DNA of 64,000 nucleotides from Streptomyces sp. AA1529 (lineage in GTDB: Bacteria; Actinomycetota; Actinomycetes; Streptomycetales; Streptomycetaceae): positions 35,843 to 99,842 of the forward strand of contig NZ_ALAP01000070.1 in NCBI RefSeq assembly GCF_000280905.1, given 5' to 3'. Positions 49,343-57,947 of this stretch are shown here, in pieces. The notes beneath the pieces are model-generated. The model was given only the letters and a program-made list of their open reading frames with translations. It was not told where the DNA came from and made no database searches. The first letter of the stretch is position 1. The number at the start of each line of letters is the position of its first letter. The translations under genes were made by a program, and so were the position numbers.

Positions 49343-50389
49343 GTGGTCAAGCTCTCCGTCATCGTGCCGTTCTACAACGTGCAGTCATACGCCCCGGAAA
49401 CGCTCCGGAGTCTCCGGGCGAACGCCCGCCGGGATTTCGAGTTCGTTCTGGTCGACGACGCCTCCCGGGACGGGACGCCGGACATTCTGGAGCGGGCCGA
49501 AAGCGATCTCCGGGGCGTGGCGCAGGTGGTCCGGGTCCGGCACGTGCGCAACGCCGGTCTGGCGACGGCCCGCAATTCGGGGCTGGACCGAGCGAGCGGC
49601 GAGTTCGTCACGTTCCTGGACGGGGACGACTGGCTGGCGCCCGGCCACTATCCGCGGCTGGTGGCCAGCATCGAGCGGCTGGGCTGCGACTTCGTGCGCA
49701 CCGACCACGTCCGGTGCACGGGGCGCTCGCGCACCCTGGCCCGGGTGCCGCACGGGCGGCGGGGGGTGGTGGAGGACCCGCGTGCGGCGATCCTGCCCGC
49801 GACCCGCAGCACCTCCGTGGACTACGCGTACGCCTGGGCGGGGATCTACCACCGCAGGCTGCTGGACGCGGGGCTGCTGCACTTCACCGACGGGCTGCGC
49901 ACCGCCGAGGACCGGCCCTGGATCTGGCGGCTGCACCGCGAGGCGCGCTCGTTCGCCGCGGTCGGGCTGCTGGGCGTCTTCTACCGGCGCGGGGTCGCCT
50001 CCTCGCTGACCCGGATCGGAGACGTGCGGCAGCTCGACTTCCTCCGCGCCTTCGACCAGGTGGTCGAGGAGACCGCGCGGGACCGGGACGCCGAGCTGCT
50101 GCTGCCCAAGGCGGTGCGCACCTATTGCGCGCTCGTCTCGCACCATCTGACGAGCGACGCGTTCGAGCCCGCGGTGGCGCGCACGCTGCGGACGAAGAGC
50201 GCGGCGGCACTCAAGCGGCTGCCCGCCGGGCTGCTGTCGGACGCGCTGGACTCGATGGACAGCGAGCGGTCCGTCCGGTTGCGGCGGCTGCTCAGACGCC
50301 CGGCCCGCCCCGGACGCGCGGCGGGCGCTGCGGGCGCCGCTCCGGAGGCGGCCGATCCGGGCACGCACGACAAGGGAGGGGTGGCCTGA
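49343..50389 (+). CDS. Family 2 glycosyltransferase
   Basis: About 348 residues. MVKLSVIVPFYNVQSYAPET, FEFVLVDDASRDGTPDI, HVRNAGLATARNSGLD and FVTFLDGDDWLAPGHY (DxD metal/nucleotide-sugar motif) define a GT-A GT2 enzyme; the C-terminal third is helical and ends in a basic Ala/Gly-rich tail. It likely adds a linker or backbone sugar during wall glycopolymer assembly in the cytoplasm. The TGA overlaps the next gene's ATG (TGATG), so the two are coupled. Confidence 0.9.
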   Translation: MVKLSVIVPFYNVQSYAPETLRSLRANARRDFEFVLVDDASRDGTPDILERAESDLRGVAQVVRVRHVRNAGLATARNSGLDRASGEFVTFLDGDDWLAPGHYPRLVASIERLGCDFVRTDHVRCTGRSRTLARVPHGRRGVVEDPRAAILPATRSTSVDYAYAWAGIYHRRLLDAGLLHFTDGLRTAEDRPWIWRLHREARSFAAVGLLGVFYRRGVASSLTRIGDVRQLDFLRAFDQVVEETARDRDAELLLPKAVRTYCALVSHHLTSDAFEPAVARTLRTKSAAALKRLPAGLLSDALDSMDSERSVRLRRLLRRPARPGRAAGAAGAAPEAADPGTHDKGGVA

Positions 50390-51732
50390 TGCGGACACAG
50401 GTGTTCCTCGTCGGCACCCTGTACGGCGCCGCCGCTCTGGCGGCGGCTGTCGACGCGGGCTGCTTCGAACCGGCCGAGCAGCGGCTGCTGCTGGTCAGCA
50501 ACAACGCCGCGACTCCCGAGACGGCGCCGCCGCTGGAGACCGCGCCGGGCTTCGCGCGGCTGCGCGACCGCTTCGACCGGGTGCTGTCGTGGAACGAGAC
50601 GATCCGGCCGCTGCACCCTGCGGGCTGGTCGCCGCGCGCGGACGACGCCCCGCTGTGGGAGCGGTATCTGCGCCGGATGTGGGACCTGGGGGACGGCCCC
50701 GAGGACGAGGTCACGCTCGTGCTGGACACGCTTCGGGATGAGCCCGGGGCGGCGGTGGCGCAGCTGTTCGCGGACGCGCCGATCGAGGCGTTCGCGGGCG
50801 GGCTGGCGGGCTACGGTCCCACGGACGGCAAGCCGCTGGTGGGCACCCGGGTGCGCCGGCTGCTCCATCTGGACCTGGTGCCCGGTCTGGCGCCGCTGCT
50901 GCTGTCGGAGTTCGGCGTACGGGCCGAGCCCGTCCCGGCCGAGGCGTTCCGTGCGGTGGTGGCCGGGTTCGCGGAGGAGGCGCCGCCCGCGGTGGCCTGC
51001 GCGCCGCGGGGTGCGGCGGTGCTGTTGGGCCCGTCACCGTCCGCGCCGGAGCCGTCCTCCCCGGACGAGGCGGAGCGGCTCCAGGTGCGGATGCTGCGCG
51101 GGCTCGCGGCGCGCGGTCACCGCGAGGTGGTCCTCAAGCCGCATCCGGCCGGGCCGGCGGATCCGCCGCGTGCCGTGGAGAAGGAGGCGGGCGAGCTCGG
51201 TGTCGCGCTGACGGTGGTGGATCCGCGGGTGCCGGCGGAGGTGCTGTACGAGGGGATGCGCCCGGCCCTGGTGGTGGGCTGCTGTTCGACGGCGCTGCTG
51301 ACGGCGTCGGCGCTCTACGGACTGCCCGTGACGCGGGCCGGTACCGGCCTGCTGCTGGAGCGGCTCGCGCCCTACGAGAGCGTCGAGCGGGTGCCGTTGA
51401 CGCTGGTGGACGCCCTGCTGCCGGATCTGGAGGACGAGGAGGGTTCGCAGGACGGCTCCGTCCCGCTTCCGCGCGGCGAGCCGGCGGGGCTGGTCCGCGC
51501 TGTCGGGTTCTGCATGCAGCCGCGGGTGCTCCCGGGGCTGCGGCCGGAGGCGGAGCGCTTCCTGGCGGAGCGGTTGTCCCCGGCGACCCGCCGCTACTTC
51601 ACGCGCCGCCGGCTGACGGCGCTGGCACTGCCCGGCGCGGTGCCCCGCCAGTTCGCTTTCGTCCCCCGCAACCGTGCGGTGCGCCGTGTCGCCCGCCGGG
51701 CGCGGGCGCTCAAACGCGCGGCCCTGGGCTGA
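50389..51732 (+). CDS. Polysialyltransferase family protein
   Basis: A 447-residue protein. MRTQVFLVGTLYGAAALAAA matches the N-terminus of bacterial alpha-2,8-polysialyltransferase-like proteins; EVVLKPHPAGPADPP contains the HP motif and VVGCCSTALLTASALYG the Ser motif that bind the CMP-sugar. It is the best candidate for polymerising Kdn/nonulosonate units. The C-terminus is basic (RRVARRARALKRAALG), consistent with membrane association. Coupled to the GT2 gene upstream. Confidence 0.85.
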   Translation: MRTQVFLVGTLYGAAALAAAVDAGCFEPAEQRLLLVSNNAATPETAPPLETAPGFARLRDRFDRVLSWNETIRPLHPAGWSPRADDAPLWERYLRRMWDLGDGPEDEVTLVLDTLRDEPGAAVAQLFADAPIEAFAGGLAGYGPTDGKPLVGTRVRRLLHLDLVPGLAPLLLSEFGVRAEPVPAEAFRAVVAGFAEEAPPAVACAPRGAAVLLGPSPSAPEPSSPDEAERLQVRMLRGLAARGHREVVLKPHPAGPADPPRAVEKEAGELGVALTVVDPRVPAEVLYEGMRPALVVGCCSTALLTASALYGLPVTRAGTGLLLERLAPYESVERVPLTLVDALLPDLEDEEGSQDGSVPLPRGEPAGLVRAVGFCMQPRVLPGLRPEAERFLAERLSPATRRYFTRRRLTALALPGAVPRQFAFVPRNRAVRRVARRARALKRAALG

Positions 51733-51834
51733 GCCCGCCCGGCGGGGCAGGCGGCGGGGCAGGTGCGGCACCGGACGGGGGCTCACCCGCCCGCCCAGCA
51801 CACCCGCACCGGGCCCCGCGACGGGCACAGCAGG

Positions 51835-52206
51835 TCAGGCCGTGGCGACGTAGGTGCCGAAGGACCACAGGTTGCCCTCCGGGTCCCTGGCGGCGTACTC
51901 GCGCGAGCCGTAGTCCTGGTCGGTGGGCGGCAGCACGATCTCCGCGCCCGCCTGCACCGCGCGGGCGTGGTGCGCGTCCGGATCCTGCACCGAGACATAG
52001 ACCGCGCCGGGGCCCAGTCCCGCCATCAGACCGCTGTCGCGGGCGGTGCCGAGCATCACGAGGCCGTCCCCGAACCGCAGCTCGGCGTGGACCACCGAAC
52101 CGTCGTCGCCCTCGTGCACGCGGACGGGTTCGAAGCCGAAAGCGGCCTGGAGGAAGTCGAGCGCGGCGCGGGGATCGCGGTAGGTGAGTGCGGGGTTGAG
52201 CGGCAT
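51835..52206 (-). CDS. VOC-superfamily (glyoxalase/bleomycin-resistance-like) protein
   Basis: A 123-residue protein. MPLNPALTYRDPRAALDFLQ, FGFEPVRVHEGDDGSVVHAEL and YGSREYAARDPEGNLWSFGTY are the paired beta-alpha-beta-beta-beta modules of the PhnB-like VOC group. The metal-binding residues include His in VVHAEL and Glu-type positions near NLWSFG. Function unknown. ATG 52206. Confidence 0.88.
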   Translation of the reverse strand: MPLNPALTYRDPRAALDFLQAAFGFEPVRVHEGDDGSVVHAELRFGDGLVMLGTARDSGLMAGLGPGAVYVSVQDPDAHHARAVQAGAEIVLPPTDQDYGSREYAARDPEGNLWSFGTYVATA

Positions 52207-52468
52207 GCCGGCCCTCCTCGTGCGTCGCGCGCCCCGCCGGACCTCCGGGGCCCCGCGGGCCCCCGGTGCGGCGCGCCTGGCGGGTACTGCTCCCACCCTG
52301 GCAGACACCTGCGGCATCGGCCTGCCGAGCACACCCGCCGTGCCGGAGAGAGCCCGGGGAGAGGGGCCCGGGGAGAGGGCCCGGGCGGAGGCCACGGCCC
52401 GGTGGGGAGGCGCACCCGGCGGGCGCCGCCGACGCCGCACAGGGCCGCTCACCACGCGCCGCGGACGC

Positions 52469-53956
52469 TCACACCGCCGGAGGGCGCCGTTCGTACCAGC
52501 GCTGGTCGGCCTCCAGCTGGGCCGCGAGGGAGACCAGCAGGGGTTCGCTGTCGGCGGGGCCCAGGAGCTGGGCGCCCAGCGGCAGCCGGTCCGGCTCGGT
52601 CACGGCGGCCGGGACGTTGACACCGGGCCAGCCGAGGACGTTCCACGGCCAGGCGTAGGGGCAGTGGGCGATCATCCGGCGGTCCGTCTGCCAGTTCGAC
52701 AGCCGGGCCAGGTCGCCGATCCGGGGCGGCGGGGTGGCCGTCGTGGGGGCGAGGACGACGTCGTAGCGGCGGAAGATCCGGCCCACGTGGCGGCGCAGCG
52801 GCTCCTCGGCGGCGCGGGCCGCGCGCAGCAGCGGACCGCCCAGCAGCCGCCCGGTGCGGGCCGCGGCGCGGGTGCGCGGGTCCAGCAGCGCCGGGTCGGG
52901 GGTGCGCTGCGCCCAGGTGCGGATGCCCGCGGTGGCGCGGGGGAGGAACGTCAGCCCGATCGGACCGTAGTGCGGGTCGGCCTCCTCCACCTCGTGTCCG
53001 AGTACGGCGAGCCGTTCGGCCAGGGCGCGCACGGCGGTGTCGACACGGGGGTCCAGCCGCTTCGGGGTGGCGGTGAACGCCCACCGGGTGGAGAGCGCGA
53101 TCCGCAGCCGCCCGGGGTCGCGGCCGGGCGCGCCGCGCACGTCCACGGGCGGCGGCCGGTGCAGATCGCCCTCCCGGTTCCCGGCGGCGGCGTCCAGCAG
53201 CAGCGCGGCGTCCTCGACGGTGCGCGCCAGCGGCCCGAGGACGGTGATGCCGTTGAACGCCTCGGGGTCCGGCCAGGTGGAGATGCGGCCCCGCTGGGGC
53301 TTGATACCGACCAGATGCGTCCAGGCGGCGGGGATCCGGATCGATCCGGCGCCGTCCGAGCCGAGTGCCGCGGGCACCAGGCCGGCGGCGACGGCCGCCG
53401 CCGCACCGCCCGAGGAACCGCCGGGTGTGTGTGCCGGGTTCCAGGGGTTGCGGGTGTCGCCGAAGGCGCGGCCCTCGGTGAACGGCCACTGCCCCAGTTC
53501 GGGGCTGTTGGTCTTGCCGACGACGACCGCTCCGGCGGCCCGCAGTCTGCGCACCGCCTCCGCGTCGGCGGTCTTGACCGGGAAGTCCCCGGCGCAGCCG
53601 AACGCGGTGGGCTCCCCGCACACGTCGGTGTCGTCCTTGACCGCGACGGGGACGCCCAGCAGCGGCCGGCCGCGGCCCTGTTCGCGGGCCCGGTCGGCGG
53701 CGTCGGCCTCGGCCAGCGCCGCCTCGGCACGTACCCGGCGGAAGGCGTTCAGCGTGGGCTGCGTGGCCTCGATCCGGGCGAGCGCCCGTTCGGTGAGCGC
53801 CCGGGAGGTGGTCTCCCCCGCTGCGAGGGCGGCGGCGGCACGGGCGAGTCCGGGCAGCGGCCCCGGCACGCCGTCACCGGTTCCGCGGGCGGGCCCGGGC
53901 TGCTGGGGCCGGGGCTGCGGCTGTTCGGCGGACCCCGTCCCGGTTCCTGTCGACAT
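52469..53956 (-). CDS. Amidase (amidase signature family)
   Basis: A 495-residue amidase-signature hydrolase with the Ser-cisSer-Lys triad: Lys in PVAVKDDTDVCG, cis-Ser in PGGSSGGAAAAVAAGL and nucleophile Ser in GSDGAGSIRIPAAW. C-terminal YDVVLAPTTATPPP is also typical. It hydrolyses an unidentified amide; as it is not beside gatB/gatC it is not the transamidosome subunit. ATG 53956 preceded by GAGGTG. Divergent from the L,D-transpeptidase gene. Confidence 0.92.
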   Translation of the reverse strand: MSTGTGTGSAEQPQPRPQQPGPARGTGDGVPGPLPGLARAAAALAAGETTSRALTERALARIEATQPTLNAFRRVRAEAALAEADAADRAREQGRGRPLLGVPVAVKDDTDVCGEPTAFGCAGDFPVKTADAEAVRRLRAAGAVVVGKTNSPELGQWPFTEGRAFGDTRNPWNPAHTPGGSSGGAAAAVAAGLVPAALGSDGAGSIRIPAAWTHLVGIKPQRGRISTWPDPEAFNGITVLGPLARTVEDAALLLDAAAGNREGDLHRPPPVDVRGAPGRDPGRLRIALSTRWAFTATPKRLDPRVDTAVRALAERLAVLGHEVEEADPHYGPIGLTFLPRATAGIRTWAQRTPDPALLDPRTRAAARTGRLLGGPLLRAARAAEEPLRRHVGRIFRRYDVVLAPTTATPPPRIGDLARLSNWQTDRRMIAHCPYAWPWNVLGWPGVNVPAAVTEPDRLPLGAQLLGPADSEPLLVSLAAQLEADQRWYERRPPAV

Positions 53957-54148
53957 GGACACCTCGCGGGCTGCTCGTCGGTCGTCGGTCACGCCTGCGC
54001 CTACTGTCCCCGATCCGCACCCGGTTTTAAACCCGTCAGTAACAAAGCGGGCGCGGCATCCGCCGCGGCGATCGGCGACGGCGACGGCGGGTTCACGGGA
54101 CGGCACGCTGGGCAGTGATGGACCCGTACACCTGTCGAACCTCCGGGG

Positions 54149-55042
54149 GTGGGGATGCGCGGGAGGGGAGCTACGGCCGTGCGCGGTGCCGCGGCCTCGG
54201 CCGCGGTGCTGCTGACGGTGGGCGCGCTCGCCGGATGCGAGGTCGAGGACGGGGCGAGCGGCCCGTCCGTGCGGATCTCCACGGCCCCGCAGAAGGCCGC
54301 GGGGAAGCCGCCGCCCGCACCGGCGCCCACGCGGACGGAGCACTCGGCACCGGCCCGGCCCGCGCAGCCCACCCGGCCGCAGCAGCCGAAGGCCGCGCGG
54401 CCGGCCGCACAGGCCGTACGGATGGCGCCCGGAGCGCGCGGTGCGCACGTACGCGAACTCCAGGCGCGGCTGCGGCAACTGGGCCACTTCGACCGCAATC
54501 CGACCGGCTACTACGGCCCGGTGACGGCCGCTTCGGTCTCCGCGTTCCAGCAGCGGCGCGGCATGGCCCGCACCGGCAAGGTCACCGACGCGGTGCTGAG
54601 TGCGCTGCGGGCCCGCACCCACGAGCCCACCCGCACCGAGTTGCACCCGCCCACCAGCCGGCCGCCGGCCGTTCCGGACCCGCGCTGCACCACGGGGCGC
54701 GCGCTGTGCATCAGCAAGACGAGCCGCACCGCCGTGTGGATGGTCGACGGCAAGGTGCGCACGGCGATGGACGTGCGGTTCGGCTCGGCCTACACGCCGA
54801 CCCGCGAGGGCCAGTTCAAGGTCGACTTCAAGAGCCGGCACCACCACTCGACCCTCTACGACAGTCCGATGCCCTACGCGATGTTCTTCAGCCGGGGCCA
54901 GGCGGTGCACTACTCCTCCGACTTCGCCGCCCGCGGATATGCGGGCGCGTCCCACGGGTGCGTGAACGTGCGGGACAAGAAGAAGATCGCGAAGGTCTTC
55001 GCGGAGATCCGCCCGGGCGACAAGGTCGTGGTCTACAAGTGA
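54149..55042 (+). CDS. L,D-transpeptidase lipoprotein with peptidoglycan-binding domain
   Basis: About 297 residues (GTG 54149, or ATG 54155). The signal segment ends in lipobox LAGC (Cys near residue 30), followed by a Pro/Ala/Thr linker, a PG_binding_1 domain (VRELQARLRQLGHFDRNPTG, VSAFQQRRGMARTGKV) and a YkuD catalytic domain whose active site is SHGCVNVRD, with the upstream His in VHYSSDFAARG. It would form 3-3 cross-links or attach proteins in the cell wall, outside the membrane. Divergent from the amidase. The intergenic region has GGTTTTAAACC near 54020. Confidence 0.92.
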   Translation: MGMRGRGATAVRGAAASAAVLLTVGALAGCEVEDGASGPSVRISTAPQKAAGKPPPAPAPTRTEHSAPARPAQPTRPQQPKAARPAAQAVRMAPGARGAHVRELQARLRQLGHFDRNPTGYYGPVTAASVSAFQQRRGMARTGKVTDAVLSALRARTHEPTRTELHPPTSRPPAVPDPRCTTGRALCISKTSRTAVWMVDGKVRTAMDVRFGSAYTPTREGQFKVDFKSRHHHSTLYDSPMPYAMFFSRGQAVHYSSDFAARGYAGASHGCVNVRDKKKIAKVFAEIRPGDKVVVYK

Positions 55043-55121
55043 CCGCGCCCAGCGCGGCGGAACACCCACCCGCGCAGCGGGCCGCCGCGCGAACGGCCGG
55101 GAAGAGGCGAGGGGATGAGGG

Positions 55122-55160
55122 GGCGCGGGCGGGACCGGGGGAACGTGTCCCGCCCGCGCC
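55122..55160 (+). terminator. Hairpin terminator after the L,D-transpeptidase gene
   Basis: GGCGCGGGCGGGAC (55122-55135) and GTCCCGCCCGCGCC (55147-55160), 14-base perfect arms with an 11-base loop. Confidence 0.65.
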
Positions 55161-55291
55161 ATCGCGCGAACCCAGAGGTACGGGGGGAACCTCGGGCTTA
55201 CCGCGCCGCCGATGACCAGTCGGCTCACTCTCTTCAGCGCCGTGCCCGGCGAAAGTGTCACACCGTCGGCCGGGGGAAGCGTGTGGCGCCT

Positions 55292-55369
55292 GTCACTGCC
55301 GCGCCGGTACGGCTGAGGTCACCGCGAAGCCGGTACGGCTGAGGTCACTGCCGCGCCGGTGCGGCCCGA
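55292..55369. repeat. Three tandem 26-base repeats abutting the anti-sigma-like gene
   Basis: Units start GTCACTGCCGCGCCGGTACG at 55292 and 55344, with a variant at 55318. A fourth partial copy begins at 55370 and contains the stop codon of the convergent gene, so repeat copy number could have set that C-terminus. Confidence 0.7.
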
Positions 55370-55370
55370 G

Positions 55371-56750
55371 TCACCGCCGCGAGGGTGCGGGCGTCGTCGC
55401 CGTCGTGCTCGGTGCGGGATCCGAGGGCTCGGACGGTACGCCGCCCCCGCTCGCACCGGAACCGCCGGTGTCCGCGCCGCCGGAACCGCCGGTGTCCCCA
55501 CCGCCGTCGCCGCCGCCGGCGCTCTCCCCCGAGCCGCCGCCGGAGCCGGTGCTCTGCCCGCCGCCGCCACCGCCGGCGCTCTCTCCGCCGCCACCGCCGG
55601 AGCCGTCGCTCTCCCCGTGCCGGGCGCAGAACCTACGGACCACGGCCCGGCCGCCGGCGGCGCGTTCCAGCTTGCGGCGGTCGTCCGCCTCCAGCTTGTC
55701 CGCCGCGTACGCCCTGCACAGCGCCTCGGCGATGGCTTCCTTCCGGGAGCCGCCGTGGTGCCCGCCCGCACCGGGGAAGGTGCCGCCGGGCCTGTCCTTC
55801 CGCGGGCCGTTGCCGCCCAGGTCGCCGCCGGTACCGCCGTCGGCGAGGTCCCGGGAGGAGCCGTCCTGCCCGCTCCCCTTGCCGCCGTCGGCGCCCCCGC
55901 CGTCTCCGTTCTCGCCGCCACCGCCGCCGGGCCGGGTGGACCGGTCGCGGCCGCCGTGCCGCTCGCCCGCGCTGTCCCGGCCCGGCGAACCGGCGCCGCT
56001 CCCGCCGTCCCCCTCCGGGCTCTCGGAGCCGGAGCTGGCGGCCGGGGAAGCGCTGACGCCGGGTGCGTCGCCGCTCGAGAACGGGGTCGGCAGCACGCCC
56101 GCTCCGGCCGCGACCGCTACCCCGCCGAGGGCGCAGCCCGCCAGCGCGACGGCGAATCCGGCCCGCAGGGGCCGGCCCGTGAGGATGTGCCGGGTACGGC
56201 TGCGGGCACCGCCCAGCGCACCGCCGCCGCCGAGCGCGCCCGCGGAGGCGGCCGAGGAGGTGCCGCCGGAACGCGCGGCGAGCCGGGCGGCGCGGAAGGC
56301 GTCCAGCGCCGCGGCCTCGCCGGGGAGTTCGACCGGCGTGGTGCCGGGTGCGGCGGGAGGGGGAGCGCTGTGGGCGGCGGACAGTTCGTCCAGCGCTGCG
56401 GCGAGCCGGGCCGCCGTACGGCGGTCGGCCTCGCGGAACCAGTCGGGTGAGGGCACGTCGAGACGGCCCCCGGCTCTTCGGCCCGACCGTCCGGTGCCGG
56501 CAACGGGGTCCGCCTGCGCCGGGTCTCCGGCCGCGGGGTTCGTGTGCTCCTGGGCCGGGTCGGATTCCCGCCCTCCGGCGGGGGGTTCGTGCTCGGCGGA
56601 CGAGCCGCCCCGCGGCTCGGCATCCCGCACCTCGGCGGCCGGCCCGGAACCGGAACCCGGTCTGCCGTCTTCACAGGCTTCGACCGGCAGGCCGCGCAGC
56701 AAGTGCTCCGCAGTCTCTTCGTCCAGCCAACTGTACCGGTCGTCCGCCAT
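55371..56750 (-). CDS. Membrane protein, putative anti-sigma partner with Gly-rich extracytoplasmic region
   Basis: About 459 residues. The N-terminal cytoplasmic part starts MADDRYSWLDEETAEHLLRG and contains DWFREADRRTAARLAAALDE. A single membrane helix (LRAGFAVALAGCALGGVAVA) follows near residue 210. The outer part is Gly/Asp/Ser-rich, with one compact segment (RKEAIAEALCRAYAADKLEA; RFCARHGES) and a long Gly/Ser tail. The start overlaps the stop of the ECF sigma gene (TGATG). This position and topology suggest a transmembrane regulator of the sigma factor, although no canonical zinc-anti-sigma (HxxxCxxC) motif is visible. Partnership is inferred from coupling. Confidence 0.65.
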   Translation of the reverse strand: MADDRYSWLDEETAEHLLRGLPVEACEDGRPGSGSGPAAEVRDAEPRGGSSAEHEPPAGGRESDPAQEHTNPAAGDPAQADPVAGTGRSGRRAGGRLDVPSPDWFREADRRTAARLAAALDELSAAHSAPPPAAPGTTPVELPGEAAALDAFRAARLAARSGGTSSAASAGALGGGGALGGARSRTRHILTGRPLRAGFAVALAGCALGGVAVAAGAGVLPTPFSSGDAPGVSASPAASSGSESPEGDGGSGAGSPGRDSAGERHGGRDRSTRPGGGGGENGDGGGADGGKGSGQDGSSRDLADGGTGGDLGGNGPRKDRPGGTFPGAGGHHGGSRKEAIAEALCRAYAADKLEADDRRKLERAAGGRAVVRRFCARHGESDGSGGGGGESAGGGGGGQSTGSGGGSGESAGGGDGGGDTGGSGGADTGGSGASGGGVPSEPSDPAPSTTATTPAPSRR

Positions 56751-57544
56751 CACGTTTCCCTCAGCGTTCGGGTGGCTTTATGCGTCACACCGCGCGCCAT
56801 GCCGCGTGTCCTGCCCTTCGCCATGCCACCGCCCGGCCTGGGGCCGGGCTCCGGCCCGCCGGGATCTCCGGCCGGGCCGTCGGCCACCGCCCCGCCCGCG
56901 CCGTCGACCGCGTCGCCGGAGGGCCCCAGGGCCCGCTCCTCCAGCAGTTCCGCCAGCTTGCGCAGTCCGCGGTGCGCGGCCGTCCGGACCGCACCCGAGC
57001 GCTTGCCCAGCACCTGCGCCGCGCTCTTGGCATCCAGCCCGACCACCACCCGCAGCACGACCGCCTCGGCCTGGTCGCGCGGGAGCTGCGATATGAGCGC
57101 CATCGTGCTGCTGGTCCCCAGCGCCTCCAGCGCCTCGTCCGCCGTGTCGGTACCCGCCGGAAGGACGGTCAGTTCGCTCTCGTCACCACCGACGGCGGGG
57201 CGGCGGCCGCGCATCCGCAGATGGTCCAGCCCCCGGTTGCGGGCGATCCGCGCCGCCCAGCCGCGGAACCGGTCCGCGTCGCCGTGGAAGCGGGGCAGGT
57301 CGCGGGCGATCTGCAGCCACGCCTCGGAGGCCACGTCCTCGGCGTCGGCGTCCGGCACCAGGGTGCGCACGTAGCCGAGCAGGCGCGGGTGCACCGAGCG
57401 GTAGACGGTGCGGAAGGCGGACTCGTCCCCCTCCTGCGCCGCTTGCACCGCAGCGGTCAGCTCCGCGTCGTCCCCCTGCACGCCCGTCTCTCGCCCCACT
57501 CCGCGAAGGTGTCTGTGCTGTGCGCCGTTGCCGGGAGTCAGCAT
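56750..57544 (-). CDS. ECF RNA polymerase sigma factor
   Basis: About 264 residues. Region 2: FRTVYRSVHPRLLGYVRTLV, DAEDVASEAWLQIARDLPRF and RFRGWAARIARNRGLDHLR. Region 4: LPRDQAEAVVLRVVVGLDAK, SAAQVLGKRSGAVRTAAHRG and LRKLAELL. A 60-residue Gly/Pro/Arg-rich tail follows region 4. ATG 57544 (MLTPGNGAQHRH) is used; upstream in-frame codons would give an unlikely N-terminus. Translationally coupled to the downstream membrane protein gene. Confidence 0.88.
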   Translation of the reverse strand: MLTPGNGAQHRHLRGVGRETGVQGDDAELTAAVQAAQEGDESAFRTVYRSVHPRLLGYVRTLVPDADAEDVASEAWLQIARDLPRFHGDADRFRGWAARIARNRGLDHLRMRGRRPAVGGDESELTVLPAGTDTADEALEALGTSSTMALISQLPRDQAEAVVLRVVVGLDAKSAAQVLGKRSGAVRTAAHRGLRKLAELLEERALGPSGDAVDGAGGAVADGPAGDPGGPEPGPRPGGGMAKGRTRGMARGVTHKATRTLRET

Positions 57545-57947
57545 CCCGGCCGCCGGATTTTCGCGTCCCGGCTGCCGGGTTCGGTCCACCCGGCGCGGCG
57601 CGAGCAGCACGCTAAGGCCAAGTGTGCACGCTCGTCCATGCCGAAGGGAGAGGCGGGGCGGCAGCGCGCTGTGCGTGAGGGGGAGGTAGCCCAACGTCAG
57701 CACCCGGCCCCCGCGGTGGGCATGGAACGACCCCCCGCGAACGGGTGCGGCGTGGCGCGTAACACATTGCGCGGCGTTGGCGCTGAGGAGAGTACGGGCA
57801 AGCCGCTGGCGTAGTGAGCCCGTGTCCGACGGCGGCCGGGGTCTCTCCTGTGGGGGGTGGCGACCCCGGTCGCCCTCGGCTTTCTCCGGCCCCCTCGCCC
57901 CGGTCGCCGAACCGGGGCCGGTCGGTCCGCGGCCGGGCCGGTCCCGG
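57545..57947. other. 403-base intergenic region upstream of the ECF sigma gene
   Basis: Lies between the sigma start and the GH20 stop on the same strand. It should contain the sigma gene promoter, but I could not assign hexamers with confidence, and no clear terminator hairpin for the GH20 gene was found. No ORF with coding character seen. Confidence 0.4.

Larger units (their letters stand above)
55043..55370. other. Intergenic region between convergent genes with hairpin and repeats
   Basis: Holds the terminator at 55122-55160 and the 26-base tandem repeats at 55292-55369; nothing else gene-like was seen. Confidence 0.5.

Noticed and set aside
54015..54030. GGTTTTAAACC as an operator for the amidase/L,D-transpeptidase pair
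   Set aside because: Only five-base arms around A/T-rich sequence; could be a simple promoter feature and has no second copy in the window.
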